From contig JAIQGI010000028.1 in NCBI GenBank assembly GCA_020072565.1, positions 1-64,000 on the forward strand: a stretch of DNA of 64,000 nt. The letters are read 5' to 3'. A model generated the notes under the pieces. That model was not told the DNA's origin and made no database searches. It saw only the letters and a list, made by a program, of their open reading frames with translations. Source of the DNA: Terriglobia bacterium (GTDB lineage Bacteria > Acidobacteriota > UBA6911). Within the stretch, counting starts at the first letter, position 1. The number at the start of each line of letters is the position of its first letter. Below, one piece after another: positions 28,008 to 36,543 of this stretch. A program made the translations under genes and the position numbers.

Positions 28008-30872
28008 TCAGAAAGGCGGCCCGATGGTCAGGAAAAAATGTCCCTGTTTATATCCGAGTGATCGGAGAGTCGCGGACAGGTTGAGGTTTACGCCGTAGTC
28101 GATGCGTATGGGACCCAAAGGCGTTTTCACTCTCAGCCCGACTCCGACCGTATGGCTGACCTCGGAAAGCCGGATCGCGCTCATACTCGAAAAGACGTTG
28201 CCGCCGTCATAGAAGACCGCGAGCTCCAACGGGTTCACCATGGGAGCACGCAACTCCAGGTTGCCAATCAGTAGGGCGTTGCCGCCGATGGGCTCATGGT
28301 TCAGACCCAAGGGGCCGGCCAGGTCGGTCGAGAAACCGCGCAGGCTCGCGCTGCCGCCGGCGAAGAACCTTTCACTGATGGGAATCCTCTCACCCACGGG
28401 AACACTGGTATCCCCGGCGATCGGGAACAGCAGGCCCATGCGGAAGGATGAGGCCATCAGAAGAGGTCCTTTGAGTTTCCGGTAGTAGCTGTTCTGGGTG
28501 TAGAGGGATGCGTAATAACCATGGCCGCCATGATTCAAGGTGAAACCGAGATCGGTCGAGGTAAAGAAACCTTTTATGGGGTCCAGGTAATTGTCGCGTG
28601 TGTCGTTGACATAGAATGCCGAGATGGTCGAGAGATTTCGCGGTGTCTCCTCACGCAGAAGATCCGGCGTCACTTGGGACACGCGCACGTTGGTAAAACT
28701 ATAGCGCAGCATGTTCCAGGTGTGATTGCTGATCGCGTGACTGTACTGGTAGGACAGATCCAGGCGCCTCTCGTCAAAGCTGATCTGCTGCTTTTTTGAG
28801 CCGGAGAAGGTCATGTAGGAATCGACCGGCAGAAAGCGCACCTGCGGCTGCTTGAAGCTGAGGATCCCGGCCTGCTCGATGGCGCTCCCCCGCAAACTGA
28901 GGTCGACGCTCTGCCCCAGGCCGAAGATGTTGAGGTCGCTCACTTCCAGAATCCCGCGCACCTTTTCCCTTTCCTGGTAGCCGAAACCGTAGCGCAATGT
29001 GAGCGGCCTGGCCTCCTGCACGCGTACGATGACGTTCTGGTACGGGGCGGCGCTTTCAGGATTCTGAGGATTCACCCGTACCAGGTCGAAAACACCTGTA
29101 CTGTAAAGGGCCTGCTGCGTTTCCAGCATCTTACCCAGGCTGAGAGGCCCGTCCTGCTTCAGTTTGATTCGCTTTGCGATGACCGATTCCCTCGTCCGTT
29201 CTTTCCCGAGGACCACGATCTTGTCGACAAAAGACTGCTCCCCCTCCGTGATCTGGAAGGTGACGGCGTACTTGTCGCTGTTGTCGGAATCGTCGATCCG
29301 GTAGCTTACGGCCGGCTGCAGAAATCCCGCGTCATTGTATGCCGCCAGGATAGCCTGGCGATCGTATTCCGCCAGGTTGGGGGAGTAAGGTCCCCCTTCC
29401 TTCAAGCGCATCTTGACCGCGAGCGCGGGGGCAGGCAGGTGCTGGTTTGCCGCGCTCGTGACCGCGAGCGCCGTCACTGACAGGCTATGGCCCGCTGTGA
29501 ATGTAGCCGCGAGCGTTGCGGCCTGCAGGCTTTCGCTGCTCACAATCGTTACCGACCTGGCGCGTGCCTGGACGCCCTCGTTGCATTCGAAGGTAATCCG
29601 GAGTTTCTCTCCATCCTTCAGCAGCTCGACGAGGGGCACGACCGTCGCTTCGAGATAGCCGGCGGTACGGTACAGCGATTGCAGGGCTTCCACGTCGGAG
29701 TCGAGCTTCGCGACGCTGTAGGCGGATTTGCGCAGCAAGTGAGATGGCTGGATCTGGATGGCTTTGACAAGGTCCGCATCTGTGCGCGCCCGGTTGTTGC
29801 GGAACCTGACCTCGCTCACGATGATGCTTCGGCCCCGATCGATGACATAACGGAGCAGCCGCACTCCGGCGTGATCCCGGCTCTCCTGGATTTCCACCGT
29901 CGCTTCCGGGTACCCTCGTTCCTCGAGATACTCCTGCAGGTTGGCCTTCCCTTCCTCGAGCAACTCGGGGCGCAACCCTTCGCCCGACAAGGCAGGGAGC
30001 AAGCGGCGCTGCTCGTCTTTCGGGATCTTGAAGCCCTCCACCGCGATGCGCACCTGCCCGAAGTTGGCAATCGTCAGGTCGAGAGCAATCGAGTTGTCGC
30101 CGGGCTCGTAGGACTCCTTGAGTGTGGGTTCGGCTTCGAGAAAACCTCGGCCAACAAGATACTTCTTCAAGCCATCGAGGCGCTTGAGGAAGCGATCCCG
30201 GCGGTACGGCTGCCCTTCCTTCAATCCCAATCGCTTGCGGATCGCGATGCGCTCCTGCTCGGGCTCGACCTGAACCACCAGGGATCGGACCGTAGCCAGC
30301 TCACCAGGTCGGACATCGAAGGTGGTGTCCACCAGTTCGCTGTCTCCGTCCGGCGGCGCGGGCGGCGTCACCTCCGCCTGGTAGTATCCTTTCTCGCGCA
30401 TGAAGGTCAGCACCGCCTGCGTGGCTTGCTGCAGCTTCTGCGCCGAAAAACGCTCCCCGACCGGGAGCCCCATGGCCTCCGCCGGGGACCGGCCTCCCAG
30501 GTCAATGCCCTTCGGGACAAAAAAACGGTTGAAGTACCTGCTCAGGCGAAGGCGGAACTGGAGCTTGACCCCCTCTCCTTCGGGGACTGCGATAGCGGCG
30601 ATGTCCGAAAAGCTTCCGGTGTCGTAAAGGGCCTGAATCGCATCCTTCAATTCAGTCCGCGTCAGCGGCCGGCTCTCCCTCAAGGGGATGATGCGATCGT
30701 AGTGAGCATGCTCCAGAGGCCGGTCTGAGTCGGCATTCAGATACTCGATCTTCAGGATGATTTTGCCGAACAGCTCGGCGTCAGTCGCAAGATCGAAAGC
30801 TGCCGCCCAAGGCGCAGTCAGAACGACTGCGAGACATATGAGGGCGCCGATGAGGGGTTCGGAGTCGCGCAT
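28008..30872 (-). CDS. Omp85-family outer-membrane assembly protein (BamA/TamA type) with about seven POTRA domains
   Basis: 954 residues from ATG 30872; a GTG at 30890 adds six residues and is an alternative start. A signal peptide (IGALICLAVVLTAPWAAA) precedes about seven POTRA-like units of 70-90 residues, each with a beta-alpha-alpha-beta-beta pattern and a (Y/L)xxxG(Y/F) turn (for example FMREKGYYQAEV, YLVGRGFLEAEP, YLEERGYPEATV, LYRTAGYLEATV, AYNDAGFLQPAV, LYSTGVFDLVRV). The C-terminal barrel (about 580-954) has RFFAGGSASLRGF and ends in Phe, the outer-membrane insertion signature. The TamB neighbour suggests the TamA role; BamA is the alternative. E. coli TamA has three POTRA domains and BamA five. 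Confidence 0.88.
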   Translation of the reverse strand: MRDSEPLIGALICLAVVLTAPWAAAFDLATDAELFGKIILKIEYLNADSDRPLEHAHYDRIIPLRESRPLTRTELKDAIQALYDTGSFSDIAAIAVPEGEGVKLQFRLRLSRYFNRFFVPKGIDLGGRSPAEAMGLPVGERFSAQKLQQATQAVLTFMREKGYYQAEVTPPAPPDGDSELVDTTFDVRPGELATVRSLVVQVEPEQERIAIRKRLGLKEGQPYRRDRFLKRLDGLKKYLVGRGFLEAEPTLKESYEPGDNSIALDLTIANFGQVRIAVEGFKIPKDEQRRLLPALSGEGLRPELLEEGKANLQEYLEERGYPEATVEIQESRDHAGVRLLRYVIDRGRSIIVSEVRFRNNRARTDADLVKAIQIQPSHLLRKSAYSVAKLDSDVEALQSLYRTAGYLEATVVPLVELLKDGEKLRITFECNEGVQARARSVTIVSSESLQAATLAATFTAGHSLSVTALAVTSAANQHLPAPALAVKMRLKEGGPYSPNLAEYDRQAILAAYNDAGFLQPAVSYRIDDSDNSDKYAVTFQITEGEQSFVDKIVVLGKERTRESVIAKRIKLKQDGPLSLGKMLETQQALYSTGVFDLVRVNPQNPESAAPYQNVIVRVQEARPLTLRYGFGYQEREKVRGILEVSDLNIFGLGQSVDLSLRGSAIEQAGILSFKQPQVRFLPVDSYMTFSGSKKQQISFDERRLDLSYQYSHAISNHTWNMLRYSFTNVRVSQVTPDLLREETPRNLSTISAFYVNDTRDNYLDPIKGFFTSTDLGFTLNHGGHGYYASLYTQNSYYRKLKGPLLMASSFRMGLLFPIAGDTSVPVGERIPISERFFAGGSASLRGFSTDLAGPLGLNHEPIGGNALLIGNLELRAPMVNPLELAVFYDGGNVFSSMSAIRLSEVSHTVGVGLRVKTPLGPIRIDYGVNLNLSATLRSLGYKQGHFFLTIGPPF

Positions 30873-31066
30873 GACATTTGTGGATCCCACGGAGGCTCGG
30901 TTCCATGGCGGATCAAAACTAGCATATCACATCGGGCTGAAGTGAGGAGTCGGGAGTCCGCATACAGGCAACCGGCCGCAGACGGTGATCACTGCGGGGT
31001 GGGACCTGCCCGCGGTCGTTTGTCTCCGGACATCGGATTCCAACTCTTAACCTCCTCCCTTCCCAC

Positions 31067-32170
31067 TCACACGTTGAAGCGGAACAGAATCACATCACAT
31101 TCCCGGACCAGATAGTCTTTCCCCTCCAGGCGAAGCACACCCTTGTTTCTCGCCGCCGCGAAGGAGCCCAGCTGGATCATGTCGTCGTAGGCGACGACTT
31201 CCGCCTTGATGAAGCCCCGCTCAAAGTCACTGTGAATGACCCCGGCAGCCTGCAGCGCCGACGTGTTGCGCGGGATGGTCCAGGCCCGGACTTCCGGATC
31301 TCCGGCCGTATAAAAGGAAATCAATCCGAGCAGCGCATAAGACTCCTGAATGATCCGGGCCAGACCGCTTGCCGGAAGCCCGAGATCCTCCATAAAGAGG
31401 CGTGCATCCTCCTCAGCCAGAGCCGAAATCTCCGCCTCGATCTTTCCGCACACCGCAGTGATGCCGATGCCCCTCTGCGCCGCCTGCCTCTGCAATCCAA
31501 ACTCCTGAATCACATGCGGTATCCTGGCAATGTCCTGATCGCCGAGATTGGGGACGAGCAGCATGGGCTTCGCCGACAGGAAGGTAAAACCTCTGACTCT
31601 CTTGTGCTCCTCCTCGGTCAATGCCTGATCGCGCAGGGGCCGTTCCTGCTCCAGAGCTGCCTTGAAGCGTTCGAGCACTGCGTTCTCCAGCTCGAGTTCG
31701 GGTGTTTTCGCTTTTTTCAGATCCTTGGAAAGGCGTTCGAGCCGCTTCTCGATAATCGCCAGATCGGAAAAAATCATCTCCAGCTCGAAGAGCGCGATGT
31801 CACGCAGCGGGTCGATGCTCCCTTCCGGATGCGGGATGTTCTCATCCGCGAAGGCACGCACCACCTGCACCAGCGCGTCGACATTCTTGAGGCTGTTGAG
31901 GTAGGTGCTCATCTCGCGCGACTCTACCGCCTTACTTTCTCCGCGGGCCAGGCCCGGCAGATCGACATATTCGACCGTGGCGTGAGTGATTTTTTTCGGA
32001 CGGAAGATCTCTCCCAGCCGCACCAGTTTTGGGTCCGGCACCTGGGCCACGCCGATGTGGGCCTCGCCTTTGCCGCCGCCCCACGATGACGTGTCGACAT
32101 GCCCGTGCGTCAACAAATTGAAAATGGTGCTCTTTCCTACCAACGGTAGCCCGACGATGCCGACTCTCAC
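31067..32170 (-). CDS. ychF: Redox-regulated ATPase/GTPase YchF (OLA1 family)
   Basis: 367 residues. The P-loop MRVGIVGLPLVGKSTIFNLL (about 1-20), the switch segment VEYVDLPGLARGESK, the coiled-coil insertion with IIEKRLERLSKDLKKAKTPE (about 140-160) and the C-terminal TGS domain (AWTIPRNTSALQAAGVIHSD through GKDYLVRECDVILFRFNV) are all YchF features. The family prefers ATP and associates with ribosomes. It is divergent from the dcw cluster. Confidence 0.96.
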   Translation of the reverse strand: MRVGIVGLPLVGKSTIFNLLTHGHVDTSSWGGGKGEAHIGVAQVPDPKLVRLGEIFRPKKITHATVEYVDLPGLARGESKAVESREMSTYLNSLKNVDALVQVVRAFADENIPHPEGSIDPLRDIALFELEMIFSDLAIIEKRLERLSKDLKKAKTPELELENAVLERFKAALEQERPLRDQALTEEEHKRVRGFTFLSAKPMLLVPNLGDQDIARIPHVIQEFGLQRQAAQRGIGITAVCGKIEAEISALAEEDARLFMEDLGLPASGLARIIQESYALLGLISFYTAGDPEVRAWTIPRNTSALQAAGVIHSDFERGFIKAEVVAYDDMIQLGSFAAARNKGVLRLEGKDYLVRECDVILFRFNV

Positions 32171-32358
32171 TCGCTTTCCTCCCCACGGAAACGGCGGATT
32201 ATCTTAACACGAAAGAAATGCGGCGACAGGAATACGCGTTTTCTCATTTTCCGGGTGGATTCACGGCCGGCGGGTAGTTGCCAAGATTAAAAAAATCGAC
32301 ATTCCTTCGCCAAGAGGCCCCAAAATGCTTTAAAAGTGTAAATAATCGAAAGATTTGC

Positions 32359-32387
32359 TTGACATATTCCGAGGGGAGCTTTATTTT
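32359..32387 (+). promoter_or_regulatory. Promoter of the dcw (mraZ) operon
   Basis: TTGACA (32359-32364), a 17-base spacer and TATTTT (32382-32387) are followed within 7 bases by the MraZ boxes and about 110 bases later by the mraZ start. This matches the position of the Pmra promoter in other bacteria. The rest of the 327-base gap (32171-32497) holds no gene. Confidence 0.75.
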
Positions 32388-32393
32388 CTCACC

Positions 32394-32423
32394 GTGGTCC
32401 AAAGTGGTCCGATGTGGTTGACA
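32394..32423 (+). promoter_or_regulatory. MraZ binding boxes, three GTGGT repeats in 10-bp register
   Basis: GTGGTCCAAA, GTGGTCCGAT and GTGGTTGACA follow each other directly. The repeated (G)TGGT core has the exact 10-base spacing known for MraZ operators (TGGG-type direct repeats). They lie between the promoter and mraZ, so autoregulation of the cluster by MraZ is expected. Confidence 0.8.
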
Positions 32424-32497
32424 GGGGTCGCTTGGATCTACTTTCCCCGTTAGCAACGTTCTTTCCAGAAGTTCAACATTGCTGTTGTTGAGGGCCC

Positions 32498-32938
32498 ATG
32501 CTCTGGGGAAGCTGTCCCGCTAAAATCGACGACAAATTCCGCCTGAAGATCCCGGCCAAGTTCCGTCGCGATCTGCCTGAGACGGAGGACAACACCTACT
32601 TTGTCACGAGCACCAACGGCAAGTGCGCCCAGATCTATCCGATTCCCGTCTGGGAGCAGATCGCGCAGAAACTTCAGGCACCTCCACGCATGGATCAGGC
32701 GAAGCAGAAGCTGCTCGAAATCACGAGCTATTACGGCATTCTCGCGCAGATGGACCCGCAGGGACGCATTCTCATTCCCCAGGATCTGCGGGAAGATGCC
32801 CAGATCTTCGGTGACGTCAGAGTGGTGGCGCAGAACGATCATTTAGAGGTGTGGAACAACGAGGTCATTCGCGGGAAAGTCAAATCAGAGCCTCTCAGCG
32901 ACTCGGAGTGGGAGAGGCTGGCGGAGCTGGGCATCTGA
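32498..32938 (+). CDS. mraZ: Transcriptional regulator MraZ
   Basis: 146 residues with two SpoVT/AbrB-like halves. The first has WGSCPAKIDDKFRLKIPAKF (about 3-22) and the second AQMDPQGRILIPQDLREDAQ (about 82-101), each containing the DxxGR-like DNA-binding signature. MraZ binds repeats in its own promoter and controls the division operon; suitable repeats are present 75-105 bases upstream. GAGGG precedes the ATG. First gene of the cluster. Confidence 0.96.
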   Translation: MLWGSCPAKIDDKFRLKIPAKFRRDLPETEDNTYFVTSTNGKCAQIYPIPVWEQIAQKLQAPPRMDQAKQKLLEITSYYGILAQMDPQGRILIPQDLREDAQIFGDVRVVAQNDHLEVWNNEVIRGKVKSEPLSDSEWERLAELGI

Positions 32939-32956
32939 CGCAGGGGGCTGGGAGGC

Positions 32957-33940
32957 ATGGTGAGAGCGATCTGGCAGGCCGGTATGGCATGCAACTCATC
33001 GAACGGCATAGCACCTGAGCATTTGCCCGTGATGCGGGAGGCGGTGCTCGAACTCCTCCAGTGCGGGCCGGGGGGTGTCTTCGTCGATGCGACTTTGGGT
33101 CTGGGAGGCCATGCCTGGGCAATCCTCGAGAAGATCCAGCCGGGAGGGATGTTGATCGGGCTTGATCGCGACGAGGAATCCCTGGAGAAGGCCCGGCTTC
33201 ACCTTCAGCCCTACTCGGACGGCACCCGCCTGCTGCATGAAAACTTCAAAAACCTCCCCCTGGTTCTAAACAACCTGGGGATCCGGCCGATCGACGGCAT
33301 CCTGGTGGACCTCGGTGTCTCTTCCTACCAGCTTCTGCTGCCCGAGCGCGGGTTCAGTTTCCAGAGCGAAGACCTGCTGGACATGCGCATGGATCGCACC
33401 CAGCGGCTCACGGCGGCCGATCTGGTGAATGATCTGCCTGAGGAGCAGCTCGCCGATCTCATCTACCGCTATGGAGAGGAGCGGTTCTCGCGCCGGATCG
33501 CCGCTGCGATCGCTGCGGCCCGTGAGGGAGCGCGCATCACGCGGTGTTCTCACCTGGCTGAGATTGTAAGCCGTGCCGTCAGGAGCCGGGGCGCACGCAG
33601 GGTTCATCCCGCGACGCGGACCTTCCAGGCATTGCGCATTGCAGTCAACCAGGAACTTGAAGGCCTGGAGGACTTCTTTTCCAATATCCTCTCCTTCCTT
33701 AAGCCTGGCGGCAGGCTGGTGGTGATTTCGTTTCATTCTCTGGAAGACCGCATCGTGAAAAGGTCTTTCCGCATGCTGTCTGGCAACTGCGTCTGCGAGC
33801 GCCCTCCGGCTCTGTGCACTTGTCCCCTGCAGGAGCGCGCTCGAGTCATCACTTCCCGCCCCCTCACCCCGAGCGACGCCGAGCTGGCAACCAATCCGCG
33901 TGCCCGGAGCGCAAAACTGAGGGCGCTCGAGCGCAGTTGA
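32957..33940 (+). CDS. rsmH: 16S rRNA (cytosine-1402 N4)-methyltransferase
   Basis: 327 residues. It contains the MraW signatures HLPVMREAVLELL, VDATLGLGGHAWAIL (SAM loop, about 43-57), GLDRDEESLEKA, VDLGVSSYQLLLPERGFSFQ and the C-terminal VVISFHSLEDRIVKRSFR (about 255-272). The ATG at 32957 has GGGAGG too close to it; ATG 32984 is a possible true start and would still keep every motif. Confidence 0.96.
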   Translation: MVRAIWQAGMACNSSNGIAPEHLPVMREAVLELLQCGPGGVFVDATLGLGGHAWAILEKIQPGGMLIGLDRDEESLEKARLHLQPYSDGTRLLHENFKNLPLVLNNLGIRPIDGILVDLGVSSYQLLLPERGFSFQSEDLLDMRMDRTQRLTAADLVNDLPEEQLADLIYRYGEERFSRRIAAAIAAAREGARITRCSHLAEIVSRAVRSRGARRVHPATRTFQALRIAVNQELEGLEDFFSNILSFLKPGGRLVVISFHSLEDRIVKRSFRMLSGNCVCERPPALCTCPLQERARVITSRPLTPSDAELATNPRARSAKLRALERS

Positions 33941-34001
33941 TAGTGGGTAGCACCGGTTCTTTTCAGGCTAACCGCCCCTCCAACCCGAGGAGGCTGTAAA
34001 C

Positions 34002-34427
34002 ATGATGACTGATTGGTCCGCTGGAGCAGAGACGCGAAACTACAGGATCCCGCACAGGCCCGACACTCGCAGTCTGGTGGATCTCCTGGCAAGCATGCTC
34101 TGCATTCTTATGGTCGCGGGGGCGCTTGTCGGCTACGTTTGGATCCGGAGCCGGATTGTCGCCCTGGGCTATGCGGTGCAGAATCTCAAGGTAACCGAGG
34201 AGTCACTGACGCGCACGCAGATCAGCCTGATTCTCGAAGAAGAGACGCTCAAGAACCCCGAGCGCATCGACCTCATTGCCCGCAATGAGCTGGCAATGCA
34301 GCCCCTCGGGCCCTATCAGCGGATCGTATCGAGATTTCGGGAGCTTGACGCGCGGCCTGCGGCTCTGGCCTTGGTCAATGCGCAACCGACAGGTGTCCAA
34401 CCGAGGAGATCTTCTGCGAACAACTGA
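34002..34427 (+). CDS. ftsL: FtsL-like cell-division protein
   Basis: 141 residues: a short cytoplasmic N-terminus, one membrane helix (about 30-48, LLASMLCILMVAGALVGYVW), then a coiled-coil periplasmic part (QNLKVTEESLTRTQISLILE) and a NPERIDLIARNELAM block typical of FtsL/DivIC-type proteins. It would join FtsQ and FtsB in the divisome. The assignment rests on topology and position between rsmH and ftsI; primary sequence conservation in this family is low. GAGGAGG supports the ATG at 34002. Confidence 0.82.
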   Translation: MMTDWSAGAETRNYRIPHRPDTRSLVDLLASMLCILMVAGALVGYVWIRSRIVALGYAVQNLKVTEESLTRTQISLILEEETLKNPERIDLIARNELAMQPLGPYQRIVSRFRELDARPAALALVNAQPTGVQPRRSSANN

Positions 34428-36532
34428 TGATGGCCGAACCAAGGAAGCGCTCCAATCCGGTTAGGGTGGCTCTAGTCATCGGCGGCATCTTCCTATGGTG
34501 CGGGCTCATCGGTGCCCGCCTGGTACAGCTCCAAGTCTTTCGTCACGAGGAGTTTACACAGCAGGCGGCGCTGCTGCAGCAGGTGACCCGTTTCATCAAA
34601 GCGCCCCGCGGCGTCATCTATGATTGCCACATGGATGAATTCGCCAGCAGTGTCACAGTTAGTACGGTCGTAGCTGCACCACGCAGCATCCACGACATCC
34701 CGGCGGCCGCAAAAAGCCTGGCCTCGATCCTGAACATGGATGCCGGGGAGCTGCAAGCGAGGATGAGGAATCCTGCGCGCAAGAATTTCATGTTCGTGAA
34801 ACACAGGATCGATCCAAAGGACGAGGGGCGGGTCGAGGCGCTCGGTATTGATGGCATCTATCTGGTGGAAGAGAGCATGCGCGTCTACCCCAACCGCGAG
34901 CTCGCGAGTCATGTAGTGGGTTTCGCAAATCTGAACGGCGATGGCGGCGCCGGGGTCGAGCTGCAATACGACCATGAGCTCAAGGGAACCGAGGGGCAGA
35001 TCTCCTTCGATGTGGATGCACGCCGGCGTTCCTTCCGGGGCCGGGTCGAGAAACCGCCGGTCCAGGGGAACTCCCTCGTCCTCAGCATCGACAAGTCGAT
35101 CCAATACATTGCCGAGCGCGAGCTGGCGGCAGGAGTCGAAGATGCGAACGCCCGTGCCGGAGTGGCCATTGTGATGGATTCCGACCGGGGTCGAATCCTG
35201 GCACTTGCAGGCTATCCAGGTTTCAACTGTAACGCGTATAATGAATATGCGCCCGATTTCTGGCGTAACCGCGCGGTTTCGGATTTCTTCGAGCCTGGAT
35301 CCACCTTCAAGGTAGTGGTTGCCACCGCCGCCCTGGAAGCTGGGCTGACGTGGCCGGACAAGCCAATTGATTGCCAGATGGGTTCGATGACCATCGGCGG
35401 GCACGTCTTCCACGATCACCAGCCCTATGGCATCTTGACCTTCAACGAAGTCCTCGAACACTCGTCCAATATCGGGGCAGCAAAACTGGGACTGCTTCTC
35501 GGTGAGCAGCGGCTTTATGAGGCCCTCCGTACTTTCGGGTTCGGCTCAAGGACGGGGATCGATTTGCCGGGCGAGAGCGTGGGTCTGGTCCGGGATATGA
35601 GCCAGTGGTCTGCCCTGTCCGTGGCGGCGATCTCGTTTGGCCAGGAAGTTGGTGTCACCTCGATGCAGATTTTGACCGCTATCAACGCCATCGCCAACGG
35701 CGGCTATCTGGTCCGCCCGTCGGTCGTGGACCGCGTGATCGATTCCAATGGCGATCTGGTGAGAGTTCACGAGCCGGAGAGCACGCGCATCATGCGGCTT
35801 GAAACAGCTGCGGCGGTGCGTGATGCCTTTGAAGGGGTGGTGTTGCGCGGCACCGGCAGGGCCGCGGCCCTGGAAGGTTATCGAGCCGCCGGAAAAACAG
35901 GCACTGCCCAGAAGATCATCGACGGCCGTTATTCCAACAGCAAGTATCTTGCTTCCTTCATCGGCTTTGCTCCCCTGCCCCGGCCCAGGATCACGGTGCT
36001 CGTCCAGATCGACGAGCCCAAGGGCGGCTATTACGGGGGAGCCGTCGCAGCTCCGGTCTTCCGCGCGATCGCTCAGGGGGCACTGCTTCAGCTTGGCGTT
36101 CCTCCCGACCAGACGGTACCCGTGAAAATGCCGAAGTTCGACCCGTCCATTGTCGTCGACGCGGAGGATTTCCGCCCGAACGCCACGCCTGTTCTTCCCC
36201 TTACGGCTCCCGCGGGAACCAAGGATGGAACAGAGCAGGACGGTGTCATCACGGTACGAGTGGCCTCTGCCAGTGTCGCGGTGCCGGACTTCAGCGGCAT
36301 GTCGAAACGCACCGTCGTCGAGCGCTGCCAGGAGCTGGGCCTCAAGGTCCAGACCTCCGGCACAGGCACCGCGGTCTTCCAACTGCCGCCTGCGGGTACG
36401 CTGGTCCCCGCAGGAGACACGTGCAGCGTAACTTTCGCGCGCGCCAAATCCACTCCTCCCCACCAGCCTTCCGCCGCCACAGGCGGGACGGCTACCGGGG
36501 CAAGACAGCGGGTTGAGGCCGGCAGGCGCTGA
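34427..36532 (+). CDS. ftsI: Peptidoglycan transpeptidase FtsI (PBP3) with C-terminal PASTA domain
   Basis: 701 residues. A membrane anchor (about 13-31) is followed by the PBP dimerisation domain and a transpeptidase domain with the three active-site motifs: STFK (catalytic Ser292, Lys295), SSN (346-348) and KTG (490-492). The C-terminus has one PASTA domain (about 615-672, VAVPDFSGMSKRTVVERCQE), absent from E. coli FtsI but common in other phyla. A low-complexity Pro/Thr/Ala tail ends the protein. The start overlaps the ftsL stop (TGATG). It cross-links septal peptidoglycan with FtsW. Confidence 0.96.
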   Translation: MMAEPRKRSNPVRVALVIGGIFLWCGLIGARLVQLQVFRHEEFTQQAALLQQVTRFIKAPRGVIYDCHMDEFASSVTVSTVVAAPRSIHDIPAAAKSLASILNMDAGELQARMRNPARKNFMFVKHRIDPKDEGRVEALGIDGIYLVEESMRVYPNRELASHVVGFANLNGDGGAGVELQYDHELKGTEGQISFDVDARRRSFRGRVEKPPVQGNSLVLSIDKSIQYIAERELAAGVEDANARAGVAIVMDSDRGRILALAGYPGFNCNAYNEYAPDFWRNRAVSDFFEPGSTFKVVVATAALEAGLTWPDKPIDCQMGSMTIGGHVFHDHQPYGILTFNEVLEHSSNIGAAKLGLLLGEQRLYEALRTFGFGSRTGIDLPGESVGLVRDMSQWSALSVAAISFGQEVGVTSMQILTAINAIANGGYLVRPSVVDRVIDSNGDLVRVHEPESTRIMRLETAAAVRDAFEGVVLRGTGRAAALEGYRAAGKTGTAQKIIDGRYSNSKYLASFIGFAPLPRPRITVLVQIDEPKGGYYGGAVAAPVFRAIAQGALLQLGVPPDQTVPVKMPKFDPSIVVDAEDFRPNATPVLPLTAPAGTKDGTEQDGVITVRVASASVAVPDFSGMSKRTVVERCQELGLKVQTSGTGTAVFQLPPAGTLVPAGDTCSVTFARAKSTPPHQPSAATGGTATGARQRVEAGRR

Positions 36533-36543
36533 GGTGTTGGAAA

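Noticed and set aside
29487-30728. A 413-codon plus-strand frame opposite the Omp85 gene
   Set aside because: It is a shadow of the Omp85 coding strand, with His/Asp/Arg-rich composition and no recognisable motif.
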